Below are positions 24,691 through 37,317 of a DNA stretch of 64,000 bases, piece after piece. The notes beneath the pieces are model-generated. The model had not been told where the DNA came from, ran no database searches, and was given only the letters and a program-made list of their open reading frames with translations. The translations under genes and the position numbers were made by a program. This DNA is from Lampris incognitus (lineage: Eukaryota > Chordata > Actinopteri > Lampriformes > Lampridae). The stretch is from contig NC_079223.1 of the NCBI RefSeq assembly GCF_029633865.1, positions 4,376,021-4,440,020 of the forward strand. The letters are read 5' to 3'. Numbering within the stretch: position 1 is the first letter of the stretch; each line of letters starts with the position of its first letter.

Positions 24691-25114
24691 GTCCAGAGAA
24701 ATTCAAAAACAGATTCAAAACATTTTAGGGCTTTAAATCATGCATGAACTTATTATATAATGTGCACTATACTTATACAAAGTGCTTTAATCTGCAAGAA
24801 TTTACAATGCCAATAACTGCACAAAAGAACATGTTGAGTGAAAGATTACTTCGACATCATCAGTTCTGACAACAGCTTCTGATTTGCACACTGGAGCAGA
24901 TAAAACCAACCACCATGAGCACGATGACAAATAAATTCAGACTATAGCAGATGAACAATGTCAAAGCATAATGACGGGGACACAAGGCACAGACAAGGCA
25001 TCATGTATGAGGACCCCCCCTCCACCCCCATGTCATGTATGAGGACCCCCCTCCGTCCCCACGTGTCAACAGTACCCCATCACCAGCAGCTCAAGTAAGA
25101 ACTTGTTTTCTTTG
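24691..25114. other. No gene recognised
   Basis: AT-rich sequence followed by a short direct repeat of ATGTATGAGGACCCCCCTCC near 25005-25050. No exon or known repeat family seen. Confidence 0.4.
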
Positions 25115-25253
25115 CAGACATCCATCCATCCATCAATCAATCATCCAAGCTGCTTATCCTGCTCTCAGGGATGCTGGAGCCTATCCCAGCAGTCATTGGA
25201 TGGCAGGCGGGGAGACACCCTGGACAGGCCACCAGGCCATCACAGGGCCAACC

Positions 25254-25315
<62 letters not shown>

Positions 25316-25535
25316 GGGGCAATTCAGTATGGCCGAGTCACCTGACCTACATGTCTTTGGACTGTGGGAGGAAACCGGAGCCCCCGGAGGAAACCCACGC
25401 AGACATGGGGAGAACATGCAAACTCCACACAGAGGACGACCCGGCATGACCCCCAAGGTTGGACTACCCCGGGGCTCGAACTCAGGACCTTCTTGCTGTG
25501 AGGCGACCGTGCTAACCACTGCGCCACTGTGCCGC
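25115..25535 (-). repeat. V-SINE/DANA-like SINE, full copy with (AC)n
   Basis: The minus strand reads from the tRNA-like head (GGCGCAGTGGTTAGCACGG, GAGCCCCGGGGTAGTCC) through the central block. A (GT)n microsatellite follows at 25255-25312, then the 3' part with AGGCTCCAGCATCCC and a (GGAT)n end. Confidence 0.85.
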
Positions 25536-25667
25536 CCATCTCCTGGACAAACATAAACACTTCATGCCATTTGGGAGAAGCGTACAGGTTAGCTAGTGGT
25601 GGTGCATGTTTTGTAAGTAAGTAAAGGTTTAGTGCTGTGATGGATATCAAAACTATGAGGACACATG

Positions 25668-25775
25668 GCGGCCTGTCCAGGGTGTCTCCCCGCCTGCCGC
25701 CCAATGACTGCTGGGATAGGCTCCAGCATCCCCGCGACCCTGAGAGCAGGATAAGTGGTCCGGATAATGGATGGA
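25668..25775 (+). repeat. V-SINE 3' fragment
   Basis: GGCGGCCTGTCCAGGGTGTC to GGATAATGGATGGA; 3' part only. Confidence 0.75.
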
Positions 25776-26263
25776 AGAAGGGCACATGAATCCCACGTCT
25801 TTTCAGTCATGGTACAATCTTTTCACCGGGCCCCACCTTCATGTTGTTTGGTCCAACAGAGCAGGAGGACATTCGGCATCAGAAATAATTGACACCATTT
25901 CACAAATTACTGAAAAAAAAAAGTGTAACCATGTTTAGTATTTGATAGGTCACTGGTGTACTGAGACTAAAAAGATTTCATCCATTTACACTTGGACTAC
26001 GTGTGTCAGGCCAACGTCTGGGCAGAGGAAGGACACACAGCAGTATGTGAACTGTAACCCGCAAAAATACACCACTACGGTCGACTGTGATGTGAGGTAC
26101 TACAGTTTACATAAATCCAGACTGAAATATCAAACACACACTGCAGATATAAATCACACAAAAACTAAATCATGGGGTTAACCAGTATGGAGTGTGGGCA
26201 GACATGTTTTGTGAAAATGCTTGTTGAGATCTGCTTCTTCTATTGATTTCATGTTACATCCAA

Positions 26264-26690
26264 CCACTGCACCCATGACATCTTACACCCACGACATCTT
26301 ACACCCACGACATCTTGCACCCGTGACATCTTGCACCCACTACATCTTGCACCCACGATATCTTACACCCACTACATCTTGCACCCACTACATCTTGCAC
26401 CCACGATATCTTACACCCACTACATCTTGCACCCATGACATCTTGCACCCACTACATCTTGCACCCACGACATCTTACACCCGTGACATCTTACACCCAC
26501 TACATCTTACACCCACGACATCTTGCACCCACTACATCTTGCACCCACGACATCTTACACCTGTGACATCTTACACCCATGACATCTTACACCCAGGACA
26601 TCTTACACCCAGGACATCTTACACCCACGACATCTTACACCCATGACATCTTACACCCAGGACATCTTACACCCACGACATCTTGCAGCT
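26264..26690. repeat. 16-bp minisatellite, about 26 copies
   Basis: Unit CACCCACGACATCTTA with G/A, C/T variants. A 141-residue open frame across it is a by-product of the stop-free unit. Confidence 0.95.
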
Positions 26691-27267
26691 ATCACACAAT
26701 GAGATGCAATTTGGCACTAAATTGATTTAAATGTGTTAAGCAAAACTTTAGTAACACTGCAAAACACTGTCACAACTCTTATAAAAATACTTTTGCATGA
26801 AGAACCAACGATTATCTCATAGTGTTTTGTGCATGACAACAGTATATATTGAACCATATTCTGCTGACGTTTAGAAAAGTATGGTACCAAATAACCTGCG
26901 TATCTTCTACAATACAAACATACTGCACGGCTGAGCAGGCGAGCGCAGGCGTGGGCGGCTGGAGAATCATGAAGGTGAACAAAAGGTTTTATGGAGCAAG
27001 AGTGTACATCCCTCTCTTGTAAACACTGCAGGCCGGTCCAAACTGCATTTCGCGAAATGAATACTTCAGCCACTAAGGAGAACATCCACCATAAAACAGG
27101 ACCATTACTCCATGGATGCTGGGCAGCTACGTACCAATCTGACCATCAGCACGTCTCCTCTGAGGCTCACAAGACACCGAGAGACTCGGTTGAAAGATAA
27201 ATCATACAACATCTCCGACATTAAATGGGAGACTAATACTGTGTAAAAACTGAACCATTTTGAAGGA

Positions 27268-27690
27268 ACCCCCCCCCCCTTTTCTCTCCAATTGTATCTG
27301 GCCAATTACCCCACTCCTCCGAGCCATCCCGGCCGCTGCTCCACCCCCTCTGCCGATCCGGGGAGGGCCGCAGACCACCAAGTCTCCTCAGATACATGTG
27401 GAGCCGCCAGCCGCTTCCTCTCAGCTGACAGTGAGGAGCCCCTGCCAGGGGGATGCAGCACGTGGGAGGATCACGCCACCCCCCCCCCCCCCCAAACAGG
27501 CGCCCCAACAAACCAGAGGAGGCGCTTGTGCAGCGACCAGGACACATACCCCCATTCGGCTTCCCACCCACACACACGGCCAACTGTGTCTGCAGGGATG
27601 CCCAACCAAGCCGGAGGTAACACGGGGATTCGAACCAGCGATCCCCGTGTTGGTAGGCAACGGAATAGACTGCCACACCACCCGGATGCA
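27268..27690 (-). repeat. SINE-A copy, minus strand
   Basis: Complement of the full SINE-A, ending (left) in TTTTCTCTCCAATTGTA and starting (right) at CCACCCGGATGC with the B box GGATTCGAACC. Confidence 0.75.
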
Positions 27691-28111
27691 AGGAATTATT
27701 AACAAAATTGAACATTCAATGAGTCCACATCAATGTCGATGAAGCTGCTCCGTGTGTTGAATACACCATCAGCTAGCCGTGGCTCTCTGGCAGGTAGGTG
27801 TTGGGACAGAGCTTCACATCAGCAAGTGTTGAGAAGCTGTTAACCTACAGCAGTAACTGGTTTCTGTTTTACAGTGGATGTTCTCCTTTGATTCATGTCA
27901 CAACCTTGCTGCACTTGTTGAATTGTATTACTCATGGCATCCACAATAAAGGATCCAGTGGCTCACAAATACACAGCTTACCACACTATCAGAAGAAAAG
28001 TTTTTCCCAATTCCCGTAAGCTTTGGTCTTTTGATGCAACTTCCTCCAAGGCAGACATTTAGGCTTTTAATAACATTACCCGAGGCAGTCTCTGAATCTT
28101 CAGGATTCAGT

Positions 28112-30970
28112 CTACACTAAACTGCAGCTTCCGAAGGGATTTTTACTCTTCTTGGTCCTTTGCTTGTTAGGCCGCAAACTAATGACCTCCCGGCCGTTGC
28201 TGGAGCTCTGGTTGGAGACATTACTGCTGGTCGTGTTGAAAACACCTGTGGACAGATGACACTTCTCAATATCCCCTTTTTTTTTTGGATCCCCCCCTCC
28301 TTTTTTTTCCTCCCAGTTGTACTTGGCCAATTACCCCACTCTTCCAAGCCATCACGGTCGCTGCTCCACCCCCTCTGCTGATCCGGGGAGGGCTGCAGAT
28401 TACCACATGCCTCCTCCTGTACATGTGGAGTCGCCAACCACTTCTTTTCACCTGACAGTGAGGAGTTTCACCAGGGGGACGGAGCGTGTGGGAGGATCAC
28501 GCTATTCCCCCCAGTTCCCCTCTCCCCCGAACAGGTGCCCCGGCCAACCACAGGAGGCGCTAGTGCAGCGACCAGAACACATACCCCCATCCAGCTTCCC
28601 ACCCATAGACACAGCCAATTTTGTCTGTAGGGACGCCCGACCAAGCCGGAGGTAACATGGGGATTCGAACCGGCGATCCCTGTGTTGGCAGGCAACGGAA
28701 TAGACTACCACGCCACCCGGACAGCCCTCTTCTCAATACCTTTGTGGGGGAAAAAAATCAATAGGTGATAGTTACTGTGACGAAGAGAGGAACTGTTACC
28801 TATTTTATTGCTTGTTGTGTGGACCACTTCAGGCTCTTCCGCTGTTTGCTGTTTGAGTCGTTGAAGGTATTTATCAGCCAGGTACTTGAAAACTAAAAAA
28901 AGGACAAAGGACATGATCTTGTTAGATTTCCATATTCTAAGACGTGAATAACTCTTAGAAGACAGAAACCTGTAAAAGTACATTGTCAGTAACTCACCCT
29001 CATTGACATTGAGGTCCTCTTTCACCGAAGCCCGATAAAATCTCAACTTTAGTTTCTTGGCCAGAGCCTCCGCCTCCTCACTGCCGGAGGAGAGAATACT
29101 GAAAATACTGCTAGGCTACACGACTTCAACAAGACTTTCTGTTACTGTGCCACAGTGTTCTCATTACCATTTTTCTTCATCTTTGGTGTACCGATGCAAG
29201 ATTTTAGTGCTTATTATGTTGATTTTGTAAGGACTATCAAATCCAGTAATACCACTGTGTTTGGCTTAACAAACATACTTTTTTATAACCGTTTCATCAA
29301 GGAGGTCGATTTTGTTCTGTACTAGAACGGTGGGAATATCTCCAACCTCCGTTTCCACCTTCTCCCACCAGTTGCTTATAGCCTCAAAAGACTCCCGGTC
29401 TGTGGTAGAAAAGACGAGCACACATGCCTGAGCACCTGAAACACAGAGAAAACCAACCAACCACAAATGTTGAGAGTTCAATCCACTGGTACTTAAAACA
29501 TATACTTCATATGGTTTATTCTAGTTCATGCTAGGACGTCTTCTGTAAATAAAAACTGAATTCATGCAAAGAAGAATTAGGGATTAAAAGGTGTGCTGTC
29601 ATATTGCCATACAAAGGCAAACAGCAGTAACTACTGAAGATTGTCCTTTTTGTTTCATTCACTGACACCTATGGAAACAGATGTAATTGTAATGGTAGTG
29701 GAGACCCAGAGACCCATTCAAAACAGTCAGTGCTAAGTGCTTTGTCAGCACCTTCCCCACTACAAAAGAAAAAAAAGAAAAAAAACAAAACAAGGCTGAA
29801 CCTGAATTTTAGCTACTGATGTTGTGTCCAGCAGTCATTGGGTGGCAGGCGGGGAGACACCCTGGACAGGCCGCCGGGCCATCTCAGGGCCAGTTTGAGA
29901 ACTTATTTAAATTAAAACTTTCCCTTTTATTGAGCAAACTGCATAAAGACTTTGAACGCTGGTCGTTATTGCCCTTGTCTGTATCTGCACGGGTTAATTC
30001 AGTAAAGATGAACTCCCTACCAAAATTCTCATACCTTTTTCAGTGTTTACCCATTTTTCTTACACAATCATTTTGTCGCAAAATTGAGAGCTTGGTATCA
30101 TAACTAGTTCAGTTTTCCACCAAAAGACATCCACAATCCTGGAATTGCAGATTTCTGAGGGATCTTTTTTAAATACACTAGCAACAGAAAATATCAAAAA
30201 AGACTTTTTTGATTCCCTGCAAATCTCCAGCATAGTGGCTTTGCAGGTAAAGACAAGGGTTAAGATTCCATACAATGACACAGGTATGTGCTAATAGCAG
30301 TGGCTATCCTGCTCTCTGGCTTTGTGGGTTCTTACCACGGTAGTAGGCCTTTGTGATGGCATCAAACTCCTCTTGTCCAGCAGTGTCCCAAAGCATCAAT
30401 CTAACCTCTTCATCACTGGCTCTAAAACAATAAGCAAGCCATAGGGAGGAAAATGACTAGCACACAATGTTCTACAGCACTGTATGGCAAGACACAGAAA
30501 AAAAAAACAAAAAAAAAACCAATCATGGTAGGCTATCCAAGTGTCAAAATATCCTAAATACACTGATAAATAATATTTATCACTGTGGGAACAAAAATAC
30601 ATAGCATAAGTATGGACTCTAGAGCTATTTAGCTACAATACACACGGTTGCTATTGTTAAACTGACGTTAATATTGACACACCTTTTAGGACTGAAGCAA
30701 AGTTGCTGCCAGTACGGATTACCTCCCACCATACTACTTCTCAGTGGTTAAACATGAAATTTATTTATTTCTGATTGACGGTTGGATGGTAATTTCTGTG
30801 AGCCAAGTTCCTTACTGTATCTGTCTTTCCAGAAAGTCGACGCCGATGGTCTTTTTGTAGTCCTTTGTAAAGATGCCCTTGCAATAACGCTGGATCATAC
30901 TAGACTTGCCAACAGCTCCATTGCCCACCACCACCACCTTGATGGCGACTTCCATGTCCTCCTCCAACAT
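28112..30970 (-). CDS. RAB23: RAB23, small GTPase (complete coding region, 6 coding exons)
   Basis: Coding exons on the minus strand are 30816-30970, 30336-30421, 29279-29435, 28998-29080, 28800-28892 and 28112-28245. All have GT/AG borders and matching phases. They total 708 bases, or 235 residues, against 237 in human as I recall. It starts MLEEDMEVAIKVVVVGNG. The P-loop is GNGAVGKSS, switch I is KKTIGVDF, switch II is WDTAGQEEFDAITKAYYRG and the guanine-specificity motif is NKIDLL. The C-terminal tail LRPNKQRTKKSKNPF ends in Cys-Ser-Leu-Val, a single-cysteine prenylation-type end. RAB23 is a membrane-bound Rab that dampens Hedgehog signalling and acts in ciliary trafficking. Introns carry a SINE-A copy (28275-28725), a V-SINE tail and an L1-like fragment. 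A leader exon ends at 33447. Confidence 0.96.
28275..28725 (-). repeat. SINE-A copy in the last RAB23 intron
   Basis: Complement of SINE-A from CCTCCCAGTTGTACTTGGCC to CCACCCGGACAG. It lies only about 30 bp upstream of the acceptor of the last RAB23 exon and nearly fills that 554-bp intron. Confidence 0.75.
29825..29893 (-). repeat. V-SINE 3' fragment
   Basis: Complement of the SINE 3' block (CAGCAGTCATTGGGTGGCAG ... GACACCCTGGACAGGCCGC). Confidence 0.65.
29894..30102 (+). mobile_element. L1-like LINE ORF2 fragment
   Basis: An open stretch reads SLLLSKLHKDFERWSLLPLS then VNSVKMNSLPKFSYLFQC and LPIFLTQSF. This matches the conserved L1-type ORF2 segment between reverse transcriptase and C-terminus (R-x-N-x-x-K-M-x-x-L-P-K-F-x-Y-x-F). 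It lies in a RAB23 intron, opposite in strand to the gene. Confidence 0.7.
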
Positions 30971-31737
30971 GGTGGTGAGGTTTGGTAGGATTTCTTAGTT
31001 CCAGACTGTCTTGATAGTGTCAGGAACCCAGACCAACTGAGAGAAAAACACAGACGCAGATAAAAAATAAATGTATATTTTAAGGTAATACATGTGGCTG
31101 GATTAGATTGCACTTTTTGGGGCAGTTTAAGGGTGACATATTGCCAGCTGTTACTGAAAAAGAACACTAAAAGTGCTCTTAATACGAACAACACCATGTC
31201 AGATGGAGGCTGCCAGTACAGCAACAATGATTTAAGATCATATATGATTAAGTTCATTTATAAAATTTTGTATTTATTTCTCATGTAGTTTATGTTTTAG
31301 TTATATTCACCTCATAAACTTTTGTAAAACCAGCTGTTGTGAAGTTCAACGATTTGTCTGGGGTGATTGTGTAATGTGTGTATTCTTCCATTACCTCTGA
31401 GCACAGCATACTCCCATAGCAACCAGATCATCCATCCCTAGAGCGCTGAGGTAAATATCATGTCATGCTAAAGAAATGTCATCCACACATACTGACCACG
31501 CAGACCAACAATCTGCCTTTAATAAAGTAACGTAAGTGTCCATGAGAGACATAACCTCCCTGAACTGGGTGGGATGTGACCGTTTGTACTTTAGTGTACT
31601 GGAAAAAATATTGAGAATGAAGTAAGAAAATGCGTAAAAATTAAATAAAATGTGATTTCTTAAGTTGGGAAAACATGATCAAATTTGCAGATATGTATAA
31701 AATGTTTCATGGTCTAGCCCCCCATTCTCAATGAAAT

Positions 31738-31875
31738 CATCCATCCATCCATTATTCAAACTGCTTATCCTGCTCTCAGGGTCGTGGGGATGCTGGAGCC
31801 TATCCCAGCAGTCACTAGGCAGCAGGCGGGGTCGGGGAGACACCCTGGACAGGCCGCCAGGCCATCTCAGGGCCT
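31738..31875 (-). repeat. V-SINE 3' fragment
   Basis: CATCCATCCATCCATTATTC ... CCTGGACAGGCCGCC is the complement of the SINE 3' part, including the (GGAT)n end. Confidence 0.7.
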
Positions 31876-32260
31876 CAATGAATTCATTAAACAAAATCAA
31901 AACTCATCTACCATAAGGGATTGTAAAATACCATATAGAACAAGTACCTTTTGGCAGTCAGCCTTCTCCTATCGAGCAGCACACACATGGAACACAATAC
32001 CCACAGAACTACAGAACATCGCCTCTCTCAACTCTTTCTCCAAAGCTATACAACAGTGGTTAATGGACAATCAAAATTACTGTCATAATTTGGAGTACGG
32101 GTTATGTCATTGTTTTACCATTTGTCTGTGCTTATATATGTTTTTAACTTTTTTTTATAATCCATCAGATACCTGCCGGAGATTGCAGATGAAAACCCAA
32201 CCCAAGTGCTCATGGTAATTAATGTGCATTATCCGTTCTTAAATAAAATAAACATATGCA
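31876..32260 (+). mobile_element. LINE ORF2 C-terminal fragment
   Basis: Plus strand reads TFWQSAFSYRAAHTWNTIP then TELQNIASLNSFSKAIQQWL. This is the R-x-x-S-F-x-x-x-A-x-x-x-W-N-x-L-P ... S-L-x-x-F pattern that ends many non-LTR retrotransposon proteins. An AATAAA-rich tail follows near 32240. Confidence 0.6.
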
Positions 32261-33259
32261 AAACATAAAAAGGAGCTCTGCGATAAGAGGCCGTTATTGT
32301 CTTAAAATATATTTAATGTACATGTAATTTGCAACAATAAATATAAAAGTCATTGTCCCAATACATTTGCCATGTTTCCTGAGTGTGCAAAAGGATTCAG
32401 GCTACTTCTGCAAAACCCACAGTGGCCACTGCCTCAACATAATTTAACAAAACCTTTAAGACTAAAATCCACATACATAAATGGTGAGAGGATTTCGTTC
32501 AAGTGAGGATTTTAAGTGTTTGATACAAGACAATTTCCATGCAAGGAAAGCGAATACCTCTGAAGGCTGACACACCAGATCAACTCAACACATTTAAAGT
32601 GGTTTGCTCTTCTGTGTTGTGCCATGGCTTCATTTGGCCACACTACTTCAGACCAAGCAAACACTACACAGGTATTTCATTTAATCGCTCCATCTGCCCT
32701 GGCTGACGGTGCTAATAGATAAGTAAACAATAAATAAAAGCATTTAATGTTTGAAAGCCCCAATTCAACCCTATCTACATACCAGTTTAGCCAGCAGTAA
32801 AGGTCATTAAGGTAGAGCCTCTCTCTCTGACAATCAGCTGAAAGCACCGTCATTATTTGTTGACAGGGACACAGAATGTTGGCATGAAATGCTCCATCTC
32901 CTCTTTAACTTACTGTCCACCTCGGGCTACAAGACGTCTAGTGAAATCCCCTGGGGCCTGTGTTATCTATCACACCTTTCAGGAACTTCAGCTTCTCCTC
33001 CCTCCTCCTCTCTCGCTCTCTCTCTCTCGCTCTCTCTCTCTGACCAGCGACATCAGTGTCATCTTTTAGCCTTTTCTTAAAACGTACCCGAAGGCATTCT
33101 CATCCTGTGTATTATTCCTAAAAAGGTGTCCGACTCAGGACAGTGAGGTTAGATCACCTTGTGTTGAACAGCACTACACATGCCAAGTGTATTATTATTG
33201 TTATCATAATCATCATCACTTTCATTCCCGCATTCTCATGAGAATAGCGAGCGTGGACT

Positions 33260-33760
33260 TGTTGAACAGCTGGTTGCTCGGGGAGGGGAGCAAACGCCCG
33301 GGACTATGCCTCGGCGGCGGGCCTCGGCGGCGCCGGGCTCCCCGCTCTGAACGCGCTAGTACCGGTCAGTCGGGGACGCTCCGCCGGCGGAGGGGCGGGG
33401 GGGGGAGCTAGTCATCGGGCAAAAAAAACCCCAGACCATTCCTTACCTTTATAGACGCGGCTCATACAGCGTCCATTAATGTCGGACACAAGCCCGACTC
33501 TTCGCTGCTATTTGGGCGGCCGGAGGCGGCGAGTTGTGAACTTCCAACAGCTAACTGCGAACGTCGGCTAACGTTAGCAAGGCTAGCTAGCCAGCCTCCC
33601 CGAGGAGAGGAGAGCCCCCCTCCCTCTCGGTCCCGTCCGCTTAACGCTGTCCGGCGGCCAGTCGGTCCAGCCACTGCGCGGCCCCGAGCCGCCTCGCCTC
33701 ACCACGACGGACGCGTCTCGGACGAGAAGCGATGGCGGACAGACAGAAGTGCGTCGTCAT
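33260..33760 (-). promoter_or_regulatory. RAB23: RAB23 CpG-rich promoter and 5' leader exon
   Basis: CpG-dense stretch around a minus-strand leader exon whose donor (GTAAGG) cuts after 33447. The exon has no coding content. A plus-strand ATG with a good Kozak context begins at 33959, so this may be a bidirectional promoter. Confidence 0.6.
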
Positions 33761-33958
33761 GAGCGGTGTTACGGCTGCTCAGCAGGCGGCTATCTGGGGC
33801 GCCCCGTCCCCGCTGGCTAGTACGCTCCGCTAGCAGGTTGCTAAGGCTGAAGCCGGAGAAGAAGAAGAGCAGAAGAGGAGAAGAAGAAGAAGAGCGTGAA
33901 CAGGATTGTCGACACTCGGTCGTTAATATTCATGAGCATAGAAAGGACTCGGTAGAAA

Positions 33959-34060
33959 ATGGCGCAGATCGAGCTGGAACCGATATCTATTCGAAAAGTC
34001 CCGGCGCGCATCTGGCTCCGCGTGGAGTCCTGTGGTTTGCGCGACCTCGCCCAAGACAAG
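33959..34060 (+). CDS. Possible first coding exon of an unrecognised gene
   Basis: An ATG in strong context (AAAATGG) opens 34 codons, MAQIELEPISIRKVPARIWL and onward to DLAQDK. The frame runs exactly to the left terminus of element B, whose first bases supply a TAG. The composition (charged, hydrophobic alternation) looks coding, and the position is head-to-head with RAB23. I do not recognise the protein. It could instead be chance coding potential in a CpG island. A partner exon may lie at 37563-37824. Confidence 0.35.
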
Positions 34061-37000
34061 TAGTCTGGTCAGTTAAGGGCAAATATGGGGTCAAGGCTGC
34101 AAAAAGTCATTCACATTTGAGCCAATGTTTTTCTGTTAATTTAGGGTCCAATAAAGAAAAAAATGCAAGGAGCCCAAAATTTTAGGTGGGGGAAGTCTCT
34201 GAAATGGCCACGCCCACTTTTTAGGCCTGGAAATCAGTATCTCGGCTCCTGAATGTCGCAGAGAGCTGATCATGGGCTCAAAAGAAGCAGAAGCACCACA
34301 TTTATATAAGCATTATGAACAAACATATACCCCAAAACCTTTACTTTTTCAGGTATTTACAAAAAACTAATTTTCACTGGTCACATACATGGCCACGCCC
34401 ACTTTTTAGCCCTGGGACTATATCTCAGGCTCAGCTCTCGGAGGTTGCCCCGAGTTGATATTGGGCTCAAAAGATGTGGAAATAACTATTTATATTAGTG
34501 CTCTGAACAAATATACTGTATGCCTTAAAACCTTCACGTTTTGAGCTATTCATGAACATGTTCTTTTTCCATTGAATTGATCAGCAGCATGCAATCAACT
34601 TTAGCCAAATCTGTGCAAGAAGGCTATACAGTTTGTTTGAGTAAAAGTGTTACATCTACTCATGGAGTGCTAGTATTCAAGTTGACTCTTTGTTATAAGA
34701 GGAGGAACCCAGTAACCACCAAAGAAACAAAGCAAACCATGTGAGGTCCAAAAAAATCTTTATTTTAACCTCACACATCCCATCAGACTGGATTCAAACA
34801 CTTGCTGAGGCACTTGCAATAAATGAGACATTTCATCCCTCTGCCAGCACAAGAACATAGGGTACACTTATTAGATCTGCAACTACACACCCTTGTTACT
34901 TGAGACAATGTATCTCTTGTGGAAACTGTGCTCCACTTGACGAAGAGTTCCTCTCCTTCGGTAGTCCAACCCCATTCAATGACAGGGGGACAAGGGAGTT
35001 GTAGCAGGCTGTTTTACATTGTCCAAACTACCCTTCTTAATAACCCTGTAATGTGCCCCTGTCTCTTTCTGCACTACATTTATGTCCAGACAGCTGTTCG
35101 AGAGTTTCTCAGCAAATCGTGTAGAGTGAGATTTGGGCCGGTCGAAGCCCAAATCTTCAACTTTCTGCAGATAAATATTCTCGAGTTTGTGAAGATCAAA
35201 AACATTTTCTGAGCTGTCATCAATGAAGTTCCCTACTTCCTCCATGGCGATATATTCAGCATACTGGATCATGTCTGGGGAGTTCTGTGATGAAGTTCTT
35301 TCTTGCTTTATCCTGCAGCTCGCTGAACTGTATCTAGTAAGAAGAAATAATCAAATTATTAAAATATATATATATGGCCCGACTATAGCTCAACTTAAGA
35401 ATTGAACTTAAAAGGGTATGTTGTGCTGGCTCACCTGTTACGGTATCTTGAGTGGCACTTCCTGTGATAGAATAACTCCCGTGATCTAACATCAGTTTCA
35501 AGTAATCTGAGTATTTTGCCATCATTCAGGACTTTGGCCATCATCTCTAGATTGTCTGTGAAATCCTTCACATGTTTTGCTGACTTTTCTTTTCCCGCAG
35601 CAGCTAACAATGGTTCTGATTTGTCCTTCTTCCGAGGGTTCTCAATGGCTGGCTCTTCACAATAGAAGCAAAGTTCGGCTCCAAACGCAAGACTAGGCCC
35701 AGCCTTTGCTCGTGTGTTTGCCCCAATAGTCTGGTGATCTGCAAGGTCCAGTTCTCTTTTCCGTTTACGATCCTTCGCACAATTGAAATGGCTGTTATTA
35801 TAGCGATCATAGCAACTCTTGTGGATTTTATATCCATCCTGTAAAGTTTCTGCATTGACAGCTGACAGTCTCTGTGAAAGATTGATATCCGCATCATTGG
35901 TGATCAGTCCGGATTCCTCAAACAGTTTTACTTGGTGAAGCAGCTTAGGAGCTGTGACAGCAGTTATGTCCCTTCCACCAGATTCCTGTCATGAATTTAG
36001 AAATGAAATGTTGGACTCATTGCTGTCATAAACATTACATTACTGAAGGAATACGCATGAAAACTAACACTGTTGGACTCATTGATGTCATAAACATTAT
36101 ACTACTGAAGCACACACGTGAAAACTAACCTTGCAGACAATGCACAGGGTCTTGTTCCCTAGTTCCATAGTTAGGATGGGGGATCATCTGATCATGGAAA
36201 ATCAGAACTAATTTAAACTTGATTTTTCTGTACACAAGTTTGTAACAGAGTGATGTTTCACTGGTATGGCACAATACATCCACCCTCCCACAAAAATAGC
36301 ATGCAATAAACAATGTTATTTATTCTTCTGCATAGATACAAAATATAGTCCAATAAAAGTGTGTCCAAATATAGCATAATAAAAGTGTTGTTACTACAAA
36401 TACTTTCACCCTTTCATACCAGCCAACTAAAAATGCCCAAAATTAACCAACATGTGTAGAGCAAGCAGACACACAAACACCAACTGTCCAAAAGTAGGTA
36501 ATGCCTTAGCCAAATACTACAACTGTGCAACTGTGCTGTCGAGTGTATCGAGCAAGTCATGCTTGCAAGGCTAGTTAGGCCTACACATATGAGCTAAGGT
36601 GAAAATAATGTTTTACAAGGTAAACATACAAAAATAAAACAACACTGTTCCTTACCATCCATCCACGAGGTCAGGAACAAATTAACTCACTGATATGAAG
36701 GCCAGATGAGGCATGCATGTCATATTTTGGCAAATGTTTACAGTAAACTAGCTTTACTGAAACATGTGCACTTCTGCTTCCTTTCCTGTAGAATCAACCA
36801 CTTGATAAACAAACAGCGCCAATTTGTAATTGTGGTCAGAGGCGGCATTACATCCCAAGTGATAAGAAGAACCACAGACAACTAAGATATTTTCTAAACT
36901 CATGATTCGTGTGTGTATTGTGCTTCATGCTTTATAACATAGGCAGCGAATGAGATTCATGTCAAATATAGCTTTTTACAACCTTCAGGAGCTGATACGT

Positions 37001-37317
37001 GAAACGTGACCAGTAAAAATTAGTTTTCTTAAAATATCTGAAAAAGTAAAGGTTTTGGGGTATATGTTTGTTCATAATGCTTATATAAATGTGGTGCTTC
37101 TGCTTCTTTTGAGCCCATGATCAGCTCTGCGACATTCAGGAGCCGAGATACTGATTTCCAGGCCTAAAAAGTGGGCGTGGCCATTTCAGAGACTTCCCCC
37201 ACCTAAAATTTTGGGCTCCTTGCATTTTTTTCTTTATTGGACTCTAAATTAACAGAAAAACATAGGCTCAAATGTGAATGACTTTTTGCAGCCATTTTGC
37301 CTTAACTGACTAGACTA
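34061..37317 (-). mobile_element. Element B: 3.26-kb inverted-repeat transposon related to element A
   Basis: The ends match as inverted repeats about 312-324 bp long (34061-34384 and 37006-37317). The outermost bases are TAGTCTGGTCAGTTAAGG and their complement, with few mismatches. AAG flanks both sides; an 8-bp duplication with two mismatches is also possible. The left side has a second, diverged copy of a ~180-bp part of the repeat (TGGCCACGCCCACTTTTTAG at about 34205 and 34390). A three-exon gene on the minus strand lies inside. Host-like sequence with (GAA)n/(TTC)n runs lies on both sides. Confidence 0.8.
34976..36168 (-). CDS. Element B gene: N-terminal half of the FEN-like transposon protein, open in 3 exons
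   Basis: Exons by eye are 36130-36168 (MELGNKTLCIVCK), 35435-35985 and 34976-35333, with GT/AG borders and phases 0 and 2. Spliced length is 948 bases, 315 residues, no internal stop. Features in order: a Cys-x2-Cys start; KIHKSCYDRYNN; CFYCEEPA; FYHRKCHSRYRN, a likely zinc-binding Cys/His set; then NVFDLHKLENIYLQKVEDLG and HSTRFAEKLSN. This resembles, as I recall them, the N-terminal parts of large multi-copy proteins in fish and coral genomes whose C-terminus is the nuclease-like part seen in element A. The C-terminal nuclease part is missing here. The start matches MELNWDRCIICQK of element A. It could encode a terminus-binding or accessory protein; function unknown. Confidence 0.6.

Larger units (their letters stand above)
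31036..33446 (-). other. RAB23: RAB23 first intron, with repeats
   Basis: Bounded by the leader-exon donor (complement of CCTTAC at 33441-33446) and an acceptor just right of 31036, 66 bases upstream of the ATG. It holds a V-SINE tail, a LINE fragment and a (CT)n run at about 33000-33045. Confidence 0.6.

Noticed and set aside
26221-26646. 141-residue open frame
   Set aside because: Made entirely of a 16-bp minisatellite.
22380-28111. Very long RAB23 3' UTR ending at minus-strand AATAAA near 22410
   Set aside because: It would have to cross two minisatellites and several SINEs; no evidence links the signal to RAB23.
33766-34185. 139-residue plus-strand frame across the RAB23 promoter
   Set aside because: Arginine/glutamate runs come from a GAA repeat, and its end lies inside element B; a different frame at 33959 looks more gene-like.
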